Source of the DNA: Siniperca chuatsi
Taxonomy: Eukaryota > Chordata > Actinopteri > Centrarchiformes > Sinipercidae
Length of the DNA stretch: 64,000 nt
NCBI RefSeq assembly: GCF_020085105.1
Contig: NC_058044.1
Location: 28,028,206-28,092,205 of the forward strand
Direction of reading: 5' to 3'
Below the pieces are notes generated by a model, which worked only from the letters and a program-made list of their open reading frames with translations, ran no database searches and was not told the DNA's origin. Position 1 is the stretch's first letter. Every line of letters starts with the position of its first letter. Positions 36,005-47,309 of the stretch are shown one piece after another. The position numbers were made by a program, and so were the translations under genes.

Positions 36005-39000
36005 AACAGTCTCCCAGCAACAACACCCCTGTGGGTCAAATGCTCAGCGCACTATCTGGAGTGTCAAGTGTTTGTTTGTGTGTGTGTGATGCCAAGCGAA
36101 CATTGCGGGTTTTGTTCATAAGTAAGACAGGAGGTTTTACTGAGGAGTGAGGGGTCACTTAACTCTATATTGGTTTAATAGGTTTGGACTAAAACGTACC
36201 AGAACATTCCTGCCTCCCTACCAGTCCTTTTGTGGAGCGCCATAACAGCATACAGTGCTACCTTGGTGACTCAAACACTGTCAATGGATTTCACTGTTTC
36301 CCTTCAAGTCTTTTTAAACATTTATACACAGAAATGAAATTATAATTCAGCTTGTAACTTTTACCCTCTGTCAATCAGTCTAGGCCTTGGCACAAACAAT
36401 GGAAAAAAGTCTCTAATGACACAACAATCTGGTTTGAACAACTGATCACCTTTCACAATCAACAGGCTGCTCGATGTTTAACCCCCTTTTTCAAATATCA
36501 CTGGAAAAGAAAACAGCGTTAAAAACACACACAAGAAAACAATGTACACACACACACATTTTTTCTCACGCACATTCACACTGCAGAGCACACACACACA
36601 CACTTGCATCCACTATCAAAGCGCATAAACACACACACACACACACACAAATTATCATTTACAGAAACAGTAAAAACAATAGTGTCAAATGTAGTAGCTT
36701 CAATAGAAATAACAGTACCATTACATAAACAACGCTAATTATATCACAAGGAGCCACAAATAAATCATCCTGTCATCTGAACAATTTTCCACACTACACA
36801 ATAATAATCCACATAAATAATAATAATAATAATAATCCACTGCAGCAGTTAGTTATTTTTAGTGACTGACCCTCATTGTACTCCTAATGCTACGGGTCAA
36901 CAATTGTTTTTTTATTTCATTTCAGCAAGGGAGCAAAGACAAGCGTCTGCAGCATCTGGGTGTAAAATGTGTGTGGCAAATATTTGCCTAGAGCTCGGCA
37001 TTGTGAAATTTGTAAATATACAGTAAATAAGGCATTTTTTTGGTGCCCAGCATGGTACAGCTCAGCTTGGTTCATTATGCACTGTTAAGTTTTTTATTAA
37101 GTTAATTGACCGTTTGCTAAGCTGCACCCCCTTTCCTTACTATTGTTACGCCTGCCAAGCTTTCCTCAAATGGCACATAGGCAATTTTTAACATTAATGT
37201 TAATGTTGGCAGATTTACCACTTGAAATTCTTGGTAATTTTTGAAACAATGGGTCCTTGATTTCAGACAGAGGTAGGCAAATGCAGGCAAACTCATTTAT
37301 AGCTGGCAACTCTTGATTTTGTCACATGAAATTACAAATGTCGCTGGCATATTTTATCAGCTGTAGCTAGCTAATTATAGTGACGCTAGCTCCATGAGTT
37401 GGTTGAAAATGCAGCCTCCAGACTTTTTAATGTTTTCAGCTGACTTGTTTTAAAGTGAGAATCTTGTAAAAGGGTCTTAACTATGTTAAGACTACCACTA
37501 GACTAACTAGGCAGTTTTTAAAAAAAGCCCCCCCCCAAACTCTTTATATCGGCATTATATCTCTGACTACAGCCCCATAGACACTGCTTTGCCATGTGTA
37601 GAAATCCAAAGCTTGCTAGGCCAGCTGTGCCTAATTATGTTTGCTAGGCTATGATTGGACAATTCGAAAGGGGCATAGCGAATGGTCAGTTTCCTTTGAC
37701 TTTTTTGGAAATATTGTGTTGTGTACATAGACTGTATAAAAGAAGTAGACGTAGCCTAGTCTGAAAAGTGAAGCTGGGTGTGCCTTTAAATCTGCATTCT
37801 TCCTAATGGCTGGCAGGAGGCAACTCCACTGGTTGCAAAAAGTCAGATTGTATTCACCTTATTTTAGAATGCAAAAGTAAATTTTGAACTTCTGTTTTTT
37901 GTGCCACACTTCTGTTTGATTCCCTGAGCTAACTAACGTTGGCTTAACTATCTTATTTAACAATGTTGTGGGAGCACTTCCAAAAATCAATAAAAAATCG
38001 AAATGACAGGTTGGTGCCACACCCTCAAACTATTAACGAGTGAGAGCATGACATCCAGGTTATAAACAAGGTCATCCAGGTTTTTATGTCGTTAAGGCAT
38101 GCTTGAAGTTTAGGTAACTGATTAGTTTAATCTGGCTTGATTGATAGATATAATTGGGTATCATCCGCATAACAATAAAAGTTTATGGAGTGTTTCCTAA
38201 TAATATTGCCTAAACGAAGCATATATAAGGTGAATAGAATCGGTCCAAGCACACAACCTTCTGGAACTCTATGACTAACTTTGGTGTGCACGGAGGGTTC
38301 ACCGTTAACATGTACAAACTGAGATCGATCTAATAGGTAGGATTTAAACCGGGCTTAGTGAGGTTCTTTTAATGCCAATTAAATGTTCCAGAATGCAGCA
38401 CTAAGATCTAACAAGACAAGTATAGAGACAAGTCCATTGTCCAATGCAATTAAAAGGTAATTTGTAATTTTCCCCAGTGCTGTTTCTGTGCTATGATGCA
38501 CTCTAAATCCTGACTGAAAATCCTCAAATTAACTAATGTTATTTAGAAAGTCACACAACTGATTGGCAACTGCTTTCTGAAGGATCTTACAGAGAAAGGG
38601 AAGGTCTATAGGTCTATGGTTGGCTAAAACTCCTTGATCAAGAGTGGGCTTTTTAAGAAGAGGTTTAATTACAGCTATTTTAAAAGACTGTGAGACATAG
38701 CCTGTTGATAAAGACAGATTGATCATATCCCGTAAAGAAGTGCTAACTAAGGGTAAAATGTCTTTAAGCAGCCTAATTGGAATGGGGTCTAAGAGACAGG
38801 TTGATGGCTTGGTGAAGAGATCATTGAAGTTAGTTGAAGAAAGTCGACAGGAGAAAAGCAGTCTAAATATATCAGGTTTTACAGCTGTTTCTAAGATACC
38901 TGTGTTTGAAGCTAAATTGGTACCAGTTGAGGGCAGGACGTGATGAATTCTTTCTCAAATAGTTAAAATTTTATCATTAAAGAAGCTCATGAAGTCGTTA

Positions 39001-42000
39001 CTACTGAGTGCTATAGAAATACATGGCTCAATAGAGCTGTGACACTCTGTCAGTCTGGTTACAGTGCTGAAAAGAAACCTGGGGTTTGCGGAGGGCTTTC
39101 CTATATGTTTTAAGAATATCTTGCCAGGCAAAACGAGATTCTTCCAGATTGTTGGAATGCCATTTCCTTTCAAGTTTTCGCGATGTTTGCTTTAATTTGT
39201 GGGTTTGGGGGTTATACCATGGAGCTAACCTTTGTTTTATTATCATCTTTTTTAGAGGGGCGACAGAATTGAGTGTCGCTCGCAGTGAGCCTGCAGCACT
39301 ATCAACAAGATGGTCAATTTGGGAGTGGCTAAAATTAGCATAGGAGTCCTCTGTTATATTGAGACATAGCATTGAATTAAATGCAGATGGAATCGCTTCC
39401 TTAAATTTAGCGACAGCACTATCAGATAGACATCTAACTATCAGATAGACTAAGTCAGCTTAGCACTTCTCTGGAAAAGGGTGGTTGAAAACACTCCTTC
39501 TAAACCTTTTGTTTGTACCAGATTCCTAATGAGTTGATGGTCTCAATTGCTAGTTTCAAGTCTTCTTCAATACAGCATGATGTTTATTTTGTAAATTATG
39601 GTCCCATTTACAGTAAAATAGATGATAAAGCAGGGTATGCTTTAGGGTGTGGCTACCTTGTGATTGACAAGTTGCTAGCACTGCAACCTGTCAGTCAGGA
39701 TAGAGGCGTAGCAATGCGTATTCATGGCAACTTTGACCCTTTCACAGTGTGTTTTCAGTTCATGAAAGTTAATTGTAACATTTTGGTCACCTAAAAGTGT
39801 CTTGTTCAACGTTCGGTTGTACTGAAAGACACTCTAAGGAGTTGGTTGTTAATTTTTTTCGGTAAGTACATTTTGTTTTAAGCCTGTTTTTCGCTAGCCA
39901 AAATTAGCATCCCAATTTATTTCACAGTTAATGTGAATTATGGATGCACCTTGCTAAACAAGCTAGCTAGCTAGCGCTAGCATTAGGTAGGAACCCTCAC
40001 TCCTCCTCAGCTCCACCCTCTCGTCCAAATATGGTAACGTCTGGCACACAAAAAAACAAGATGGCAACAGCCAAAATGCCATACTTGGGGCTTCAAAACG
40101 ATAGTCCACAAACCAATGGTTGACGTCACGGTGGCTACGTCCACTTTTTTATACAGTCCATGGTTGCGTATATAGTGTTTTTTTTTTAACTTCATATATA
40201 CTTATTGTTATATAACTGTTTATCTACTGAACCAAAGCAGCTAAATATAGTGTGTGGTCAAAATAACAGAAACACCTGACAATAAAGTGTAATCCAATAT
40301 AATGGCTCAGTAATAAATAGGTTGTGAAAATGGTTTTGACTGTGTCAGAGCTAATTTATAAAGCTGTAGTTTGTGGTGATGATTTTATTATGAAGTCAGG
40401 TGTTCACCAAGCTGTTTTTCTTCTCTAGTATGTGTGCACACATTATAATGTCAGTTTTACAGCGTGAGGTAACTTACCCAGGCTGACGAGTGTGCGTGCC
40501 ACCCACAGGACATCAGCCACCAGTGCGGGAAAGATCAGTGCACTGCTCAGAACATTCCCATACTTATGTTGGAAGGGGTCCATCATTGTCATATACTTGT
40601 TCTCTCTCATAGGCTTGGCAAAGAAAAATCCACCTGGAGCAGGAGGGAAGGGATTAGCATAAAACCACAATCTCTCTCTGGAAATGATGGAGCCTTCAAT
40701 TTTAAAACATGGTTATATTTCTATCATATCACAACACAACTGAGAGAGAAAGGAAGAATGAGCGGGGCAGAACAAGTGCCTGTGAACAATGAGAAAAACA
40801 AGTGTTCCCTCCAGATAACACAATATATCCACTTGGCCAACAATGCACAAGAGCAGAATGGGGAATGTTATATTTCCTGAACTTTGGAGTTTCCAGTTCT
40901 CATTACTCTCACAAAGTGCAGGCCATTGTGACATTTAGTGGGACAGTTAAGCATAACAATTGTGCATTTTGTGATAAAAGCAATACATTTGGCACAGATG
41001 TAGGTTCATATGTTATGAAAATATATAGATATCGGGGCGTTGCAAATAGGTGCTAAAATTTCCTGAATGTTGCAGAAAACTGATTTTATGACTGATTATT
41101 GCCAAGGTGTGTTCAAACTGATTAGATCTGATGTCAGAAGAACGGAGACATGTTTTTGTCTAAAGGTGCTTTTTAAAAGCTTTTAACCTGAGAAAAACAC
41201 GAAAACCAAATAAAAGGAGCATACTCACTTCAGGGTCAAATTTCACCCCTTGCCTTCTTGCTAGAATGACAACCACATCTATACATCCATAAAATGGCAA
41301 GATCTTCAGCTTTCCATTGGTGCATTTTACTTTTCAGTACAACTGATAGAGACATAGCTGGATAAAGTTATGGGTTGGTGGTAACCTCTAGTCACAGGTC
41401 GCAAGAGAACCTTTTAGTTTGGGTAAGTGCTTCATGTTCATACGATGTTTATTTATGCTTATCTGAGCAAGGGAGCTGTCTGATCTGTCTTGTCTGGTCT
41501 CTAACCTGTGACCAAGCCAACTTGGTTGAACTTATGAGGAAACTAAGATCAGTCTCCTGCTGGAATAGCTCACAGGGTCACAGAGACACATAAGATAATC
41601 CACCACGGCAAGGTGCCAACTCCAATAGGATTAGATTTTTATTTAAATTTTTTTTAATTAATTTTTTTAAATGTATACAGTCAGACAGTCTTGCCAGTGT
41701 TCATTTCAGACCCTGCATACAAGACCATTACGCCCTGTGTACAAGACTATCTATGGTAGGCTGCATAAAGTTCATATCTATTTTCTCATTTGTGTTCATT
41801 TAAGTATTTAATGCTACAATGTAAGGATAATATGCACCATTAAATCAATTTCATCAGCACAGTTGTATCCAATTACTTGGCCCAGATGACAATAATTTGT
41901 CTTAAAAAACAAAAGAAGGTGAAGACAGTAGAGGGTCAGGGTTTATGGTTCAGGGCTTAAAGCTTTAGGGATCAGTTGTGCTGCTCACCTAAGAAGAAGG

Positions 42001-42449
42001 TCAGGACATAAGGCACAGGCATGAGAGCCCAAACTGCGCCTAGTGTTGGGTTGTATGTTGCCTCAGCTATACCGAGGATGAAGCCTCCACCAACCCATGT
42101 AGCTGCAGAGAGACAAACACACATATTATTAAAAGGAGAAACATGACTCAGACACCATACTAGCTTGCGCATTCCACTGACTTCTTCAGGCATACCAAAC
42201 AACCACTTTTTTTAGACACACCACTAGACGTCAGTTATCAACTGAACCCCCTCTGACTGCTTTACCAGTAAGAGTGAAGATGCCAACTAGCAAGTTGATG
42301 TTGCGTCCCGCCAGTAGCGTTATCTCCATGCCATCCCCTGTGCACTTCTTCTCCTCCCTCTTGGAGCGCATGGACGCCCAGATGCCTGTGCCCAAGATCA
42401 GCAGGTAGAACGCCGCCATCACCACCAGACCCGGCACATTGAGAGACAT
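29983..42449 (-). CDS. slc5a7: High-affinity choline transporter (SLC5A7/CHT1 type), complete, 8 coding exons, 553 aa
   Basis: This is a sodium- and chloride-coupled plasma-membrane carrier that takes choline into cholinergic nerve endings for acetylcholine synthesis. Minus-strand exons: 42449-42266, 42102-41989, 40633-40478, 33917-33769, 32176-32033, 31759-31606, 31389-31172, 30525-29983 (stop). Junctions are GT/AG and phases close to 1662 nt. Visible motifs: [20 protein letters not shown] (helix 1), [69 protein letters not shown] (helix carrying the Na-site Ser pair) and [10 protein letters not shown]. The last keeps the acidic residue that matters in CHT1. Human CHT1 is 580 aa. Here the cytosolic C-terminus is shorter and differs, ending in a KQLLR di-leucine-like stretch. 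It may be one of the fish paralogues (slc5a7a, slc5a7b or a CHT1-like copy). The start ATG is preceded by a splice acceptor at about 42475, so at least one 5' non-coding exon exists. Confidence 0.93.
32180..33765. other. slc5a7 intron 4, no further feature seen
   Basis: AT-rich intron sequence between the exons at 33917-33769 and 32176-32033. No transposon end, RNA gene or exon was supported. Confidence 0.6.
33990..37720. other. slc5a7 intron 3, distal part: simple repeats only
   Basis: It contains (CA)n runs at about 35967-36002 and 36548-36650 and a short (TAA)n at about 36816-36836. Two overlapping minus-strand frames at 34634-34886 are GC-richer than their surroundings but show no homology, start context or splice partner. 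No gene is called. Confidence 0.6.
35967..36002. repeat. (CA)n microsatellite
   Basis: About 18 AC dinucleotides follow TTTATACTAC, within slc5a7 intron 3. Shorter CA tracts recur at 36548-36560, 36592-36601 and 36631-36649. Confidence 0.95.
37726..40162. mobile_element. hAT-like non-autonomous element with exact ends, carrying a LINE inside
   Basis: The left end CATAGACTGTATAAAAGAAG and the right end, reverse complemented, CATGGACTGTATAAAAAAGT form an inverted repeat of about 31 bp (37726-37756 and 40132-40162). Flanking 8-mers are GTTGTGTA (37718-37725) and GTTGCGTA (40163-40170), a 7/8-matching duplication as expected for hAT. Subterminal text such as AAACCAATGGTTGACGTCAC is a fish repeat signature. 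No own transposase is seen. It sits in slc5a7 intron 3. Confidence 0.8.
38100..39520 (-). mobile_element. LINE (non-LTR retrotransposon) ORF2 fragment, decayed
   Basis: On the minus strand, pieces in order are: a pre-RT segment (39372-39028, [40 protein letters not shown]), an RT segment (38726-38529, [34 protein letters not shown]) and a later RT segment (about 38360-38150, [39 protein letters not shown] with the catalytic YADD). Stops and frame changes separate them. The family is in the CR1/L2/Rex-like range but cannot be fixed by eye. It lies wholly within the 37726-40162 element. Confidence 0.85.
40640..41980. other. slc5a7 intron 2, no further feature seen
   Basis: AT-rich intron between exons 2 and 3 of the transporter. 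Short ORFs without homology only. Confidence 0.6.
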
Positions 42450-43059
42450 CCTGAACAGCTTCTGTGTGCGTTTCCTGTTGAGAGACAGAATAAAGAAACA
42501 TAAAGATTTGTTGCTAACAGCTAGAAAAAGAAATATGCAAATGCTGTTTGCAATGGTTGTTTGTATCACTGTAACATACAGTTCAAAATGCACAAAATCA
42601 CATTACAAGACATTCTCATTTACTTTTTGGGTAAAAAATATTTGTAGGACTGTAGGACAAGGGGGGCTGAGGAGGCAAGTTTGCACAAATTCAAGTGTCA
42701 TCTAAAATTATTCTGACAAACAAAAGGTTAATTCATCATGTGCAGAAAGCTATTAAACGCATATGATAAACAATGAATAGAAAACAGTAGCAAGTATTCA
42801 AATCAAACATCAAATTCAAACAGGGGGTGCGTGAGGTGAAAAAGGAACTCTATGTCTTCTTAAAGAAAGGAAGTGAATAAAGAAAAGGCTGCAGTGGAAA
42901 AAAAAGAAAGCAGCAGCATCATCTCAAATGACTTGGCTCTGCTTGCTTGGCAGATAGGGAAATGGAGTGAGAAGAGGTGGAGTGGAGGAGGAAGAAAAAA
43001 AGAAGGCAAGGGTGGGTGGACGGAACGATGAAGAGTCGAAGAGGCAAAAGGGGTCTCAC

Positions 43060-43175
43060 CATAATACTTGGCAGCACTGACAAAGATGGCGGACAGATGT
43101 TGTCCCCCGTCTTCAGTTGTTGGGCGGCCCGAGTTTCGACCCCAAACATCGGGAAGTGAACACAACTCAGAGCCA
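43060..43175 (-). promoter_or_regulatory. Candidate 5' non-coding exon of slc5a7
   Basis: The minus strand has a good donor-like junction (TATTATG|GTGAGACC at 43060) just downstream of a short GC-rich island (43100-43145, GGGCGGCCCGAGTTTCGACC on the plus strand). A first exon here would splice to the acceptor at 42475 before the ATG. The alternative is a start further upstream near 50.7 kb. Confidence 0.3.
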
Positions 43176-43179
43176 CGTT

Positions 43180-45820
43180 AGTGTATACACATGTGTGTGT
43201 CTGTGTGTGTGGTTACTGTAACTGTGCATTGGACAGATGGTTTTCTAAAAAAAGGATTTAAAGATCCTTAAAAAAACGTTAATCTTTAACTGCTGGTTTG
43301 GACCTACTTGCACCCACATTAATATGGCTAATGTTGACTATACTGTAGCAACTGTGTTAATGCAGTCTAGTAAAGTGAAGGATGCAAGACATGTTTTCTA
43401 TCTGAAATATCACAGTAAGGCAGTTTCTTAGAAAAACGATTTCTTTATTATAGACAGAAACTCATTTATAATAAACAAAGCCATTATTGTCATGGTGAAA
43501 AACAAGACATGGCCCCTACCCAACATAGTGGAAAACACATTTGTTAAACAAAAAGTTTTGGCTCAAATCAGAAAACTTGAAGAAGAAAGATTATACGTAT
43601 ATCCACTTGGGAAAACAGAGAGGGGGGTCCTTGTTGTGTTATGTATGTGTTTGTGCACATTTACTGTATGTTACATTATAGCACTGATATTTTCTGGTGC
43701 AATGAACACATCAGATGTGCGCCATAATTAGAGTTAATGTGACAGACGTGAATGTATTGGCATCAAAGTAGTAGTTTTATTTTGAAAAACCCTTTATCTA
43801 CAGCAGTATTAAAGCTGTATAAATTCAATCTCAGTTGGATTGGAAGTACAAGCAACCCTTTCAACTGTCAACAAAACAAACAAGAAGTCTGATACTCCAC
43901 CAATGCTTAGTCGACTAATTGCTGCTGCCAGACAGTGGGGAAAATCTAATACTCTGACACATCACTGTGTGATACACAAATGGCAGTACAGGGAATAAGA
44001 CAAAGCTCAAATCACCAGGATTAACCTCTGAGAGAACAATGAATGTTTGGAACTATTCCAGGGACTCCTAAAATGTTTATGGGGCTTTAAAAATGGAACC
44101 ACAGGGGTGACAGGATTCTCTGTGGGCAGCTGGTATTTCTGTTGTAAAATAAAGAACATTTGAAAAGGAATTGTAGAGGACACTGTGTCTCAGTCCCAGG
44201 CTTATCTGAGACATTTGCTCCTGAGATATTTACCCTTACAGATACAGTAACCGACACAGATTCTGAATTTATGGACAACACAGGTCAGCCTTAATTGTTA
44301 TGTAATAGTTCCTTTAGTTCCAATAGCACACCTATTGATCTATTTTAGAGTCATATTCGTATTACATGTCTCCCTCCCTCCCTCACTACACACCCACACA
44401 AACACACACTTTCCTTGCCCTCTTTCAATGTGATGATTGTGATGTCCATTAGGACCTGGCCGTTGCTTGTGATTTGCCTTTCCTCAGTGAGGCTGGATGT
44501 ATTCACATTACTAACCTCTGGTCCAAATGCAACAACAGTAAACTATTGAAACTGATTCAGTCACACTTTTACCTTGCCATACACTAAATACTCCATATTT
44601 TTTGCAGTTATTGAGGGCCTGGATTTAATATAAGCTGAATTTCTCCCATGTTTGAATTCTAAGCCAGATCAAGAAAATAAAGAATAATATATAAAGTATG
44701 TAGGTAATTAAGTAGTTTTGCCTCAGACCTTAAAGCACAAATAAATGGTTGGCGAACAGCATCCCATCGCCCTCAATGTCACATCATGTCTTTATGGTCC
44801 ATACCAGAGCAAGGCCATCACGGTACCAGAATTTTAAACTTCGATACAATACTAGTATAAAAAACAATACTCAATACCATGAGAAAAAGAAAATAAGTCC
44901 TAGGCAGACAAAATAGTATAATTACATTTTTTTTATTAACAACCTGCATGCAGTGCTGGTACAGAAAAAGTCACTGAACACATAGGCCTACCAATACATT
45001 TGTAATAATGTTAATAGTAATCACTAGTAATAATAATGTTAATTACGCCTACACATTCTTTACGTTATTATTATTGCTATTAGTATTGTTTCTTTTTTCT
45101 CTAATGTCGCTTCACTTGTAAACACAGTACAGTGGTCTCCGTGTGTTTCCCCTGTATAAATACCTACAGTAGACGACTATCAGCAGACAGGAGTACCAGC
45201 ACGGAAGCTAAGCAATGCACTGCTGTGAAACTGGGAAGTAACAAAATGTATTTTAGCAAACTTAAAAAGTCAGTTTAAGTGTACACTACACTACACAAAA
45301 CAACTTTAATAACCCCTTTCACACTAAGAAATGCTCAATCAATTATATGCATCAGTGTCAAGTAATTTTTCTGTAAATATGGCTTCCGCAGTTTGCTTAC
45401 TCAATACCTTGTAACTTTCCATAACTCTTCCTACAAGGCTCAAGCATGAATACAATGCAGGTAGATTAAGAGATACAGCATGGATAAGGGTAGGGTTGAT
45501 ATGACTGCTGGGTCTGATAATATCCCTTGCCGTGTACTATGAACATATGCCAATCAGCTAGTTGATGTCATTACTGACATTTTTAACATATCACTGTCAC
45601 AGGAGATTGTTCCCACCTGCTTCAAAACAAATGTAAATTTCTAGATGTTTCACATTCCAAACTTCAGCTGTACGCAAAAAATCAGCCGTACGTCCTACAG
45701 AGCTGAATTTTTTTCAGCACATCCACTAATGTGTAACAAAAGTTTGCCTCATTGTAACTTATGTTCAATTAAGAAGCCCGTCACTCTATATTTTTCAAAA
45801 TTTGAAAAAATCAATTAACA
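43180..45820. other. No gene seen; decayed repeat text near 44.8 kb
   Basis: Around 44800-44900 the string ATCACGGTACCAGAATTTTA with CTTCGATACAATAC resembles the end of a fish DNA transposon, and no partner was found. Short CA-rich tracts lie near 44390. No coding exon was supported. Confidence 0.45.
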
Positions 45821-45829
45821 TCTATATCT

Positions 45830-46260
45830 ACACATAGGTCTATCTGATTAACACGAAACGTGGCTCAGTAGTTTCCCGTCCCCCACCCAGGCTCTGTGCA
45901 AAATTCGGCACAAACCTGCCACTAGGTGGTGCTTCTATTGCAACTTCATGAAATATTTTTCATACTCATACATACTTTTTCAAACTCCTCCTAAGCGGTG
46001 AGTCCGATCTGCATGAAACTTTGCACATAGAATCTATGGACCCTCATGATCAAAAGTAATTAAAAGAATTTTGATACTCCAAAAATATGCAAGTTATAAA
46101 GGAACAGGAAGTGATGTCATATCTCCACATAGGATTGTCCAAATAACACTAAATTTGGGCCAGTACTTTCCCATGTCCCACAGAGGCTCAGTGCAAAATT
46201 TGGCACCAATCAGCCACTAGGTGGCGCTTTTGTTGCAAAATAATGAAATATGCAAAAATA
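45830..46260 (+). repeat. Two tandem copies of a roughly 0.29-kb repeat unit
   Basis: The block CACATAGG...AACAC...CAGTA-TTTCCC...GAGGCTC-GTGCAAAATT-GGCAC...GCCACTAGGTGG-GCTT occurs at about 45832-45955 and again at about 46124-46250 in the same orientation. The intervening part (CTCCTAAGCGGTGAGTCCGA, CATGAAACTTTGCACA) is typical of a fish repeat. Copies differ at many positions, so the duplication is old. Confidence 0.75.
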
Positions 46261-46329
46261 ATTTTTCCAAGCTACTGTTTCTGAACTGAATATTTTCCAA
46301 TCTCTGCATTGATCTCCACCGGCGACTTC

Positions 46330-47300
46330 CATCGTGCTCGTGGAACTGCAGATCCGACTTGCATTGCCTCTGTGGGCCATGTTGCGACTTGCACCGGAGG
46401 CTTGGACCCCATTAATACCTGCTTGCAGGTCTAGTTGGGTATTGGACTTCCTCACAAACAGACCCCAGACAGTTCGGATTGGCAGTCACACCTCTTCCAC
46501 TGTAGTGCTCAACACCGGAGACCCTCAGGGCTGTGTGCTCAGCCCCCTTCTGTTCACGCTGTCCACCCATGACTGCCACCCCGACATGGAGACAACTCTA
46601 TTGTGAAGTTTACGGATGACACCACCATCATCGGCCAGATTTCAAACAACGATGACATCATTCATATCAGGAGGAAATCGACAATTTTGCAGAGTACAAC
46701 CTACTGCTCATCAAAACCAAGATGCTGATTGTTGATTTTGGAGAAAAAGGAGGCAAAGACCCACACCCCTGTCTACATCAGTGGAGCTGAGGTGGAGCAG
46801 TTGAACAGTTTTAGCTTCCTGGGAATCAGCATCACAGAGAACTTAACGTGGTCATCTCACATTTCCACCCTGGTCAAGAAAGCTCATTAACGGCCGTATT
46901 TCGTAAGGAAACTTAAAAAGGCAAAATTCCTGTGCCAGGTTCTTGTTAACTTTCACAGAGGAGCAATAGAGAGCATCCTGACTGGAAACATCACAAACTG
47001 GCATGGGATGTGCACGGCCCAGGACCGGAGGGGTCTGCAGTGGGTGATTAAAACCGCTCAGAAAATCATTGGTACCAACCTACCGAGCATCAGTGATATC
47101 GGTAAGGTCAAGTGCCTGTGCAGAGTCCAACGGATACTAAAGGACCGTACCCACCCCAGCCACAGCCTGTTCACCCTGCTGCCATCTGGAAAGAGATACA
47201 GAAGTATCTGCTGTCATACCATCAGACTACAGAGCAGCTTCTTCCCTCAGGCTGTGAGACTACTAAATTCATCCTTAGCACTGCACCATGTAAAATAGCT
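46330..47300 (+). mobile_element. L2-like LINE 3' part (reverse transcriptase to C-terminus), decayed
   Basis: Plus-strand pieces: [40 protein letters not shown] (46334-46606), then KFTDDTTIIGQISNN in another frame, where A of the usual FADD is replaced by T. Further on come LNSFSFLGISITENLTWSSH, TAQDRRGLQWVIKTAQKIIG and HSLFTLLPSGKRYRSICCHT with RLQSSFFPQAVRLLNSS (47008-47298). This is the standard order of the RT palm and the C-terminus of L2-like LINEs. Frameshifts make it non-functional. Confidence 0.85.
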
Positions 47301-47309
47301 TTTATTATT

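Noticed and set aside
35947-36728. CA-repeat blocks considered as a CRISPR-like or regularly spaced array
   Set aside because: The blocks are plain (CA)n microsatellites without a conserved longer repeat or uniform spacers, in a vertebrate intron.
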